Source: Aselliscus stoliczkanus (taxonomy: Eukaryota > Chordata > Mammalia > Chiroptera > Hipposideridae). From it: a stretch of DNA of 64,000 nucleotides. Shown in pieces: positions 56,921 to 64,000 of this stretch. The stretch spans positions 60,457,213-60,521,212 of the forward strand of contig CM066740.1 in NCBI GenBank assembly GCA_033961575.1. The letters run 5' to 3'. Each line of letters begins with the position of its first letter. Position 1 is the stretch's first letter. A model generated the notes under the pieces. That model did not search any database. It saw only the letters and a list, made by a program, of their open reading frames with translations, and was not told where the DNA came from. The position numbers and the translations under genes are program-made.

Positions 56921-57448
56921 AGAGTTTTCAGCATGAACGAAATATGGGTGCATTTGTGTTTTTAATGACCACTTAGGCTGTTCAGTGGAGAATGGCTAGA
57001 CGAGGTGGGGCATGAGATAGAGCAGGGGGCTATGTAGGAGATTATGATATTAATCTATTTGAAAGATGATGGTCATATGAATAAAGGTAGAACATGGATG
57101 GAAGGGTGGGGGCAGCTTGTGGTGATATTGTGAATGCAAAAACAGCTTGAACATGGGGTCAGGAACTGAGAGGAATGACAGACATGTGCCGGGTTTCTGC
57201 AGATCAGTGGATGATGGTGCCTGTCTTAGTTTGTTTAGAGTAAGCATGTCTTAGCTGCTATAACAAAAACTACAGACTGGATGCCTTATGAACATCAAAA
57301 ACGTATTGCTCACAGTCTGCAGACTGGAAGTCCAAGATTCAGGGTAACCAGGGAAGCCACAATAGTCAGAGTGAGGGCCCTCTTCCAGGTTACAGGTTTC
57401 TCATATCCTCATGGCAAAAACAATATGGAACTCTCTGGAATGTCTTTT

Positions 57449-60400
57449 TTTTTTTCCCTGTTTTATTTATTTATTTTTTAAATTTTATTTTATTAGTTTC
57501 AGGTGTACAACACAAGGCAATAATTATACTCTTTACCCCCCAAAGTGACAACGCCCCACCCCCAGTTCGCCACCCCACTCCCCCCCCCAAATCTTACATA
57601 TTTATCACAACTCCCCTGAGTCCCCTCCACAGTATACTTCACATCCCGTGACCATCCACATATTCAGTTACAGTTGGCATACAATACTATACAACATCAG
57701 TTTCAGGTGTACAGTGCAGTGATCAAGCCTCTACTCCATCCATGAAGTGGACTCCCTAACAAGACATGTGACTATCTGACACGCCACAAAATTTTTACAA
57801 TATTATTATATTCCCCAAACTGTGTTTCATATCCCTGTGGCAATATTATAGTTGTCTGTTTATGCTGTCTAATCCCTTCCCCTTCCCCCCCATCCCGACC
57901 CCCCTCCCAACTAACAACCCTCAGTTTTTCCTCTACATCTACGAGTCTGTTTACTTTGATCATTCACTCAGCTTTTCAGACTCCACAAACAAGTGAGATC
58001 ACATGGTACCTGTCCTTCTCCGACTGACTTATTTCACACAACATAATAGTCTCTTCACAACATTATCAATTACATTCCAAGAACTGCCACCATATCCCTG
58101 CAACAACATTGTAGTCCCACCTACACTGTCCAAAACCTTCCCCCTCTCCCTCTTCCCCATTCCCTCCCAGCCAGCAACCATCAGTTTTTCCTTTATATCT
58201 GCTTGATATGACTTCAATCTTCTTAAATTTACTGAGACTTGTTTTGTGGCCTAACATAGTCTATCTTGGAAAATGTCCCATGTGTACTTGAGAAGAATGT
58301 ATATTCTGTTTTTTCAGGGTGAAATGCTCTAAAAATATCAACGAAGTCCAGCTGGTCTAAAGTATCATTTAAGGCCCCTCTTTCTGTGTTGATTTTCTGT
58401 CTAAAGGGTCTGTCCATTGGTGACAATGGTGTTGAAGTCCCCTACTATGGTAGTGTTACTGTTGATCTCTGTCTTTATGTCTGTCAAAATCTGTTATATG
58501 TAATTAGGAGTTCCTATGTTGGGTGCATAGATGTTTATTAGGGTTATAGTGCCTTTCTTTGTCTTTTATTGTAGTCATTTTAAAGTCTATTTTCTCCAAG
58601 ATAAGTATTGGTACTCCAGCTTTTTTTTTTTCCTCATTTCCATTTGCATGAAATATCTTATTCCATCTGTAAACAGCATATACATGTGTCCTATTTTCTT
58701 ATCCACTCAGGCACTCTCTGTCTTTTGATTGCAGCATTTAGCCCATTCACATTTAAAATGATTATTGATAGATGCATATGTATTTCCATTTTGTTATTTG
58801 TATTCCTGGTCTCCCTGGGTTAGCTTGTTTACCCCTTTGTTTTGTTTAAAAAAGCCCTTTTAACATTTCTTTCAATGCTGGCTTGGTGGTAATGAATTCC
58901 TTAAACTTATTCTTTTCTGAGAAGCTCTTTATTTCTCCTTCAATTTTAAGTGATAGCCGTGCTGGGGAGAGCAATCTTGGTTATAGGCCTTTATTTTGTG
59001 TCACTTTGAATATTTCCTGGCACTCCCTTCTGGCCTGCAGAGTTTCTGTAGACAAGTCAGCTGTTAGTCTAACAGGAGTTCCTTTGTATGTAACCTGCTG
59101 TCTTTCTCTTGCAGCCTGTAGGATTCTGTCTCTGTCTTTAACCTTTGCCATTTTAACTATGATGTGTCTTGGTGTGGACCTGTTTGGGTTCAGCTTGTTT
59201 GGAACCCTCTGCACTTCCTGGGCATGTATGTTGATTTCCTTCACCAGGGTAGGGAAGTTTTCAGTCATTATTTTTTTAAATACATTCTCAACCCCTTGCT
59301 TCTTCTCTTCTCCTTCTGGTATTCCAATGATTCGAGGATGGTTGCGTTTCACCTTGTCCCATAGGGATCTTAAACTGTTTTCATTGTTTTTTATTCTTTG
59401 GTCTTTTTGCTGTGCCAACTGGGTGAGTTCTGCTATTTTATCTTCCAAATCGCTGATCCGCTCCTCTGCTTCATCTACTCTACTGGTGATTCCTTCGAAT
59501 GTGTTCTTCATTTCAGTTATTGTATTCTTTAGTTCTAACAGGTTGTTTTTTATGGTTTCCCTATCCTTCTTTATGTCCTCGCTAAGTTCTTTAAACATTC
59601 TTATCATCAGGGTTCTAAACTCTGTCTCTGAGAGGTTGGCTCCCTCTATTTCATTTGTTTCCATTTCGAGAGGTTTCTTCTGATCTTTTACTTGTGACAT
59701 GTTCCTTTGTTTCCCCATTCTGGCTGTCGCTCTGGGATTGCTTTGATGTATTAGATAGATCACCAGGAGAGCCCTGGCTGGATTATGCAGGCACACAGCT
59801 CATGGCCCAACACTCCCAGGAAAACTCCCAGTCTCAGCCTGTTCCAATTAGCTGCTGGCATATCAGGCCGAGCAGCCCGACAACCAATCACCAGTCTGGC
59901 AACTCTGCAAGCACAGTGCGGAGAACAGAGACCCGAGGCAGCTTGCGCACTCCCACGTCTCAGTGAGCAGCCTATTGGAGCCGGAGGGCACCCGCCCAGC
60001 ATTTCCCTGGCAACGCAGTATAAGCCGAGTGGAGGGTGGTGATCCAAGGCCGCAGGCGCAGGCGCATGCACACACACACTTCTGTACCAATTCCACCAGA
60101 CCAATGAGGTCTCGGATCAGATCCTCTGTGGGAGGGCCCAATCCTGACAAAACGGTGGCCTCCTGTATACCACTCGCATGCAGGCTCCACACCAGGGGAA
60201 CAATAGTCCCGAAACCTCCAACCTTTGCACTAAAGGTACCAGTTCAGTCGGTCCCCGCAGGTTCCCGGGTCCGGCTCACACAGCCACTCCCTCTACCAGT
60301 AACCAGGTAAGAGCTCACCGGCGAGCAAGCCCGGGCACCAGCCCCACTGATTCTCCAGCCGCTCTTAGTCTCACCGAGCTGAGCAAAGAGAGTCTTCACC

Positions 60401-60731
60401 AATTTACTGCCAGCTCTATTAGAACTCCTCTTCCCAGCAAAGGTACTCTAGGCTGATGTGCTTGGAGTGCGGCCGGAGGGCCTCTTCCCCAACCAGACAA
60501 GCTTCCCGCAGCTGGGGCTTCCCTCACGGGGCTTGCCCTCTCTCATCTCCGCCCGTTCTACCAGACCCGACGTGGCCTCCTCTTTAAGTTCTTCGTTTAG
60601 TGGTTCTGTTCATCTAGTGTTCCGGGGACCTCCAGGGTTGAATGCTGTATAATTTGTTTGTAATTTTGGTGTGATCCTGTGAGGTAGTTAGCACAGCATC
60701 TGTCTATTGCACCATTTTACCAGAAGTCCTT
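57449..60731 (-). mobile_element. Internally deleted LINE-1 with duplicated 3' block (copy 1)
   Basis: Flanked by TGGAATGTCTTTT (57436-57448, 60732-60744), so this is one insertion event. In its own order it has a 5'UTR (60731 to about 59760), ORF1 (59718-58883), ORF2 endonuclease N-terminus (about 58800-58201), and a junction at 58200/58201. A stray 3'UTR-type block follows (58200-58056), then a short ORF2 C-terminal tail (58055-57946) and the normal 3'UTR (57945-57460). About 3 kb of ORF2 including the reverse transcriptase is gone. The copy at 63244 has the same junction and the same duplicated block. Confidence 0.93.
58981..59718 (-). pseudogene. LINE-1 ORF1, nearly intact
   Basis: An open frame of 245 codons from MGKQRNMSQVKDQKK at 59718 to a stop at 58981. 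The order is a basic N-terminus, a coiled coil (ITSRVDEAEERISDLEDKIA at about residues 100-120), an RRM-like part (RIIGIPEGEEKK, IMTENFPTL) and most of the C-terminal domain (TPRHIIVKMAKVKDRDRI, RLTADLSTETLQARREC). The frame ends KVTQNKGL then TAA, where the related copy at 15022 has Gln. One C-to-T type change therefore removes the last 35 or so residues, whose coding sequence is still present to about 58883. ORF1 protein is the trimeric RNA-binding chaperone of L1 particles. Confidence 0.9.
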
Positions 60732-60771
60732 TGGAATGTCTTTTATAATAGTACTAATCTCATTCATGAGG

Positions 60772-61406
60772 TGTGCCTCACATCTGCCTCCCTTCATTTG
60801 CCCATAATAGCAGGGCCTCACGGGGATAGGATTTTCACTATGTTTATGGCAAAACCCCATGGGACCCTAAGAGAGAGGGCGGGTGAGTCAATGACAGGCA
60901 AGACCCTAGATATTTGCATTAGGGCATGTGCATTAGGGCGGCATAAGCCAGGCGTCATCCTTGGGTACCCTGGGAGGAATCAGGGAGGTGAAGCATATAG
61001 GGCCTAAGGGCCTGTGAACCCTTATCTGCAGCGCTAGCAGCTTGCCAAAGAAGAGAGAAATCTTCCTAAGAAGATAACAGTCCTACTTGCATTCTTGCCT
61101 CTAAGCGTCATAGTAATCATTAACTGTTCCCAGAGGAGGCAACGTTGGGTGTTCTGTGGGGCATAGGGAGATTTGGCTAAATTCTTGGGTGACGCATGTG
61201 ATTTACAGACCTCGGAAAGAACAAAGCCCCTTCCCTGTTTGTACTCAATAAAAGCTGCAAGGTGACCAGATTCTGGGCTCCTGTCCATCAGACAAAGTCC
61301 CCTGGCTCAATTGCTTTAAACACTATCCCTGTCTCTTGCTCTTTATTTCTTTTTCTGAGTCCCCACAGGTCTTTTCGAGAAAGCTAGACCAAGCTGCGCA
61401 GAGACA
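60772..61406 (+). mobile_element. Solo LTR of an endogenous retrovirus (635 bp)
   Basis: Starts TGTGCCTCAC and ends GCGCAGAGACA, flanked by the 6-bp duplication ATGAGG (60766-60771, 61407-61412). The host repeat is continuous once the LTR is removed. A polyadenylation signal AATAAA sits at 61247-61252, followed by a CT-rich U5 (CTGTCTCTTGCTCTTTATTT). The U3 part has TGCATTAGGGC twice, 14 bp apart (60915, 60929), possibly an enhancer duplication. The 6-bp duplication suggests a class II (betaretrovirus-like) origin, which is inference. No viral genes are attached. Confidence 0.92.
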
Positions 61407-61495
61407 ATGAGGGCTCTGCCTTCATGACCTAATCACATCCTAAAGGTCCCACCTCCTAATACAATCACATTGAGTGTTAGGATTCCAACATGCAA

Positions 61496-62245
61496 AAGAA
61501 AGTAAAAAAATTAAATATTTCTTGAAAATCAACCCCTAAGTCTTCCCAGATTTTTGCTGCATTGCTTCAAAAGAGGGAGGGGAGAAGACCTTTGAAGCAT
61601 GCATACAATCAAATGAATCTTGTCGGTGGTGTTTGTAATATTCAAATATTTGAATGTCAGAGAAGCCAATTACGAAGTTCATTTAATCAAAATAAATGCT
61701 ATATTCATATACTCATTGGAATACTTTGCCAGATTGGAACTGGAGGTGTTGAAAAAGTATCAGAATGCAGCAACTGTAATCAAACAGAGAGAAACTGATG
61801 CCTGTGCTCAGACCACCCTGGGAGGCTCTCATGTGTTCTGGAGACCAGACTCTCTTTGTGCCCAGCATGACCTCATATATTTTTCATCCGGCATATGATT
61901 TCTTAAGAGAGATCCCCTCACTCTTTCTTTCCATGGTTCCCAAGATGTCATGAGCCCACAACAGCCCTCCTACCTAGCCCCACTGCCAATTGTCATAGCT
62001 ATTCGCAGACGTACCTTTGTTGTGCTCCTTAGCTGCTGTCTCTGTTTGAGTATAAGGGGAGGCGATTCCTTGTAGAGCATCATGGGAACCTGCGATAAAA
62101 ACTTAAAATGCCACGAAATACAGTGGACACTAATTAGAGCATCACTTCAGCCACATTGGAGAGAAAAAAACGGATCAGAGAAGGATTCATTTCTTAGTTT
62201 ATGTGTTGGTGTGTAACTCTCGTTTTCTTTCTCACATTATCCTAG
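61496..62245. other. HECW1 intron 4, end
   Basis: No repeat or RNA gene recognised. Ends with a pyrimidine-rich tract and CCTAG, the acceptor for the next exon. Confidence 0.5.
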
Positions 62246-62329
62246 GGAGAAAATCCATTACATTCGGACTGAGGGTAATCATGGGCTTGAAAAGTTGTCC
62301 TGTGATGCAGATCTAGTTATTTTGCTGAG
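62246..62329 (+). CDS. HECW1: HECW1 exon upstream of the HECT domain
   Basis: An 84-nt exon, one base completing Arg from the previous exon and two bases left over. The acceptor is CCTAGG and the donor GAG|GTAAGG at 62330. It encodes EKIHYIRTEGNHGLEKLSCD and then ADLVILL. TEGNHGLEKLSCDADLVILL is the HECW1 form of this segment; HECW2 differs at several of these positions. This supports the paralogue call. It is separated from the previous exon by a 13.5-kb intron. Confidence 0.95.
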
Positions 62330-62704
62330 GTAAGGAGCTAAGCCTGATGCAATTCTGGAAAACCTACCTTGGGCTGTTCACCTCCACTGCAGCCCAGGCT
62401 AAAACACTCACCAATTGTTGTAGAGGTTTTAAGTAGCTGTAACTGAAGTAGGGCCACCATCCTTGTACTTGCTATCTATTGCCTTGTTTATATTTTGTAT
62501 ATAGTACTTGATGGAGACTTTGTTATAGGATTAAATAGGGTTTAAAATAACATTGAACATTTGCATGCCAATGTGCTTATCTTTTTAAAACTGAGTTTGA
62601 ATCTAAGTGCTTTTGTTGTTTTGTGAGAAGTGTAAGTGCTATTACCCAAATCTATAAACATTCTCTCAAAGACAGAGAACTAATTTTTTTTTTTCACTTT
62701 GCAG
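62330..62704. other. HECW1 intron 5
   Basis: A 375-bp intron bounded by GTAAGG and TTTGCAG. No repeat. The last 15 bases are T-rich. Confidence 0.85.
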
Positions 62705-62814
62705 TCTTTTTGAAGAAGAGATTATGTCCTACATTCCCCTGCAGGCTGCCTTCCACCCTGGGTACAACTTCTCTCCCCGCTGTTCTCCCTGTTCCTCACC
62801 TCAGAGCTCCCCAG
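62705..62814 (+). CDS. HECW1: HECW1 exon, last one in the window
   Basis: A 110-nt exon completing Ser from the previous exon and leaving one base. The acceptor is TTGCAG and the donor CCAG|GTAACT at 62815. It encodes [20 protein letters not shown], then [17 protein letters not shown]. The Ser-Pro-rich end sits shortly before the HECT domain in HECW proteins and holds several SP sites, possible phosphorylation targets (inference). The catalytic HECT domain with its active-site Cys is beyond the window. Confidence 0.95.
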
Positions 62815-63243
62815 GTAACTTGAGTGTCTGGCAGTATATCTCCTGTAAATGGCCACCTGTATTTCCACCAGAAGAAGGTGTAAAAGGGTAATTGTTCGAT
62901 TTTTCTCTCTCCCTGCCCCCCTCAATCTTCTGATATAATGCACACTGTCTAAATTGGGTGTTGACAAATTACCACCTATTTTTGGAATGCCCCAAAACTA
63001 GAATGAATTTTCCATTTTAAAATGGTTTCAAATTTTTTTCTACAAAACCAGTATTTCATGGCATGTGTAAATTATATGAAATTCAAATTTCTGTGTCTAT
63101 AAATAAAATGTTACCAGAACCCAGACACACCTGTTTATTTAGGTATTTTATATGGCAACTTTCATACTACAACAGCAGATTTGAGTAGTAGCAATAGAGA
63201 TTTTATGGCCCAAAAAGCCTAAAATATTTATTATCTGGCTTTG
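62815..63243. other. HECW1 intron 6, start
   Basis: Begins at the GTAACT donor. No exon, RNA gene or repeat recognised before the L1 at 63244. Confidence 0.55.
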
Positions 63244-64000
63244 TTTTTAGTTTCAGGTGTACAACACAATGCAATAGTTATACTCTTTAACCCCCAAAGT
63301 GACAGCCCCCCTCCCCCAGTTCGCCACCCCACTCCCCTCCATATCATACGTATGTATCACAACTCCCCTGACCGCCCTCCACAGTATACTCAACATCCTG
63401 TGACCATCCACATATTCAGTTACAGTTGGCATACAATATTATACAACATCAGCTTTAGGTGTACAGTGCAGTAATCAAGCCTCTACTTAATCCAAAATTT
63501 TTACAACATTATTATATTCCCAAAACTGTGTTTCATATCCCTGTGGCAATATTCTAGTTGCCTATTTATGCTGTCTAATCCCTTCCCCTTCCCCCCATCC
63601 CCACCCCCTTCTCAAGTAATAACCCCCAGTTTTCCCTCTACATCTACGAGTCTGTTTACTTTGATCGTTCACTCAGCTCTTCAGACTCCACACACAAGTG
63701 AGATCACATGGTACCTGTCCTTCTCCGACTGACTTATTTCACGCAACATAATAGTCTCTTCACAACATTATCAATTACATTCCAAGAACTGCCACCATAT
63801 CCCTGCGGCAACATTGTAGTCCCACCTACACTGTCCAAAACCTTCCCCCGTCTCCCTCTTCCTCACTCCCTCCCAGCCAGCAACCATCAGTTTTTCCTTT
63901 ATATCTTCTTGATACGACTTCAATCTTCTTACATTTACTGAGACTTGTTTTGTGGCCTAACATGGTCTGTCTTGGAAAATGTCCCATGTGTACTTGAGAA
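63244..64000 (-). mobile_element. Internally deleted LINE-1 with duplicated 3' block (copy 2, cut by window end)
   Basis: The same order as 57449-58260: 3'UTR (63244-63640), short ORF2 C-terminal tail (about 63641-63760), stray 3'UTR-type block (about 63761-63906), then a direct switch to the ORF2 endonuclease region (CTTGATACGACTTCAATC at 63908). Base differences from copy 1 are few and scattered. The 5' part lies past the window end. Confidence 0.92.

Larger units (their letters stand above)
57225..61495 (+). repeat. Ancient interspersed repeat, split by an L1 and an LTR
   Basis: Pieces at 57225-57435 (GCTGCTATAACAAAAACTAC, TCACAGTCTGCAGACTGGAA, GTGAGGGCCCTCTTCCAGG), 60745-60771 (ACTAATCTCATTCATGAGG) and 61407-61495 (CTTCATGACCTAATCACATC, CCCACCTCCTAATACAATCA) line up as one common mammalian repeat. 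The family name was not assigned with confidence. It is interrupted by the L1 at 57449-60731 and the LTR at 60772-61406. Confidence 0.7.

Noticed and set aside
58883..59683. A 266-codon open frame on the + strand
   Set aside because: Complement of the L1 ORF1 at 58981-59718, not a separate gene.

Overview
This window is mammalian genomic DNA from the + strand of a single gene. Six short exons, each with canonical AG/GT borders and mutually compatible phases, encode part of a HECT-type E3 ubiquitin ligase. The gene is identified as HECW1 (NEDL1). The exons lie at 1205-1390, 26867-27001, 47619-47724, 48672-48768, 62246-62329 and 62705-62814. Joined, they give 718 nt of uninterrupted frame covering the helical segment and second WW domain, the linker, and the stretch just before the HECT domain. 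Neither end of the gene is in the window. The N-terminal C2 domain and first WW domain lie upstream and the catalytic HECT domain lies downstream. I identified no other cellular protein gene.

Most of the remaining DNA is intron, and over half of it is built from interspersed repeats. The SINEs are tRNA-derived elements of the Rhin-1/VES type known from bats, and short DNA transposons (mariner, hAT, TA-flanked MITEs) are also present. This suggests a bat. A rhinolophoid (horseshoe or leaf-nosed bat) is my best guess, but the species is not proven. Several LINE-1 copies still have recognisable target-site duplications, which argues against a pteropodid, a group in which LINE-1 is reported to be extinct.

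Layout. 1-4.5 kb: intron 1 with a minus-strand ERV solo LTR. 4.5-10.1 kb: a pile of L1 pieces, including a twin-primed (5'-inverted) copy. 10.56-10.63 kb: a 3'-truncated U4 snRNA retropseudogene. 10.7-17.1 kb: a nearly complete antisense L1 with target-site duplications. 17.6-19.7 kb: an old L1. 19.8-26.6 kb: a second full-length antisense L1 whose middle is inverted. 27-32.5 kb: mostly unique intron 2 with one SINE and a mariner. 32.55-47.25 kb: two L1s joined tail to tail, carrying a second mariner, a composite hAT, a 130-bp MITE and many SINEs. 47.6-48.8 kb: two close exons. 49-51.4 kb: ancient MIR and L2. 51.45-55.57 kb: an L1 lacking most of ORF2. 57.2-61.5 kb: an ancient repeat split by an internally deleted L1 and by a 635-bp solo LTR. 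62.2-62.8 kb: two exons. 63.2 kb to the end: the start of another internally deleted L1.

The most interesting signal is at 57449-60731 and 63244-64000. These two separate L1 insertions share one ORF2 deletion junction and one duplicated 3'-end block. That implies a non-autonomous L1 subfamily (5'UTR, ORF1, endonuclease N-terminus, duplicated tail) amplified in trans by full-length L1s of the type seen at 10.7-17.1 kb.
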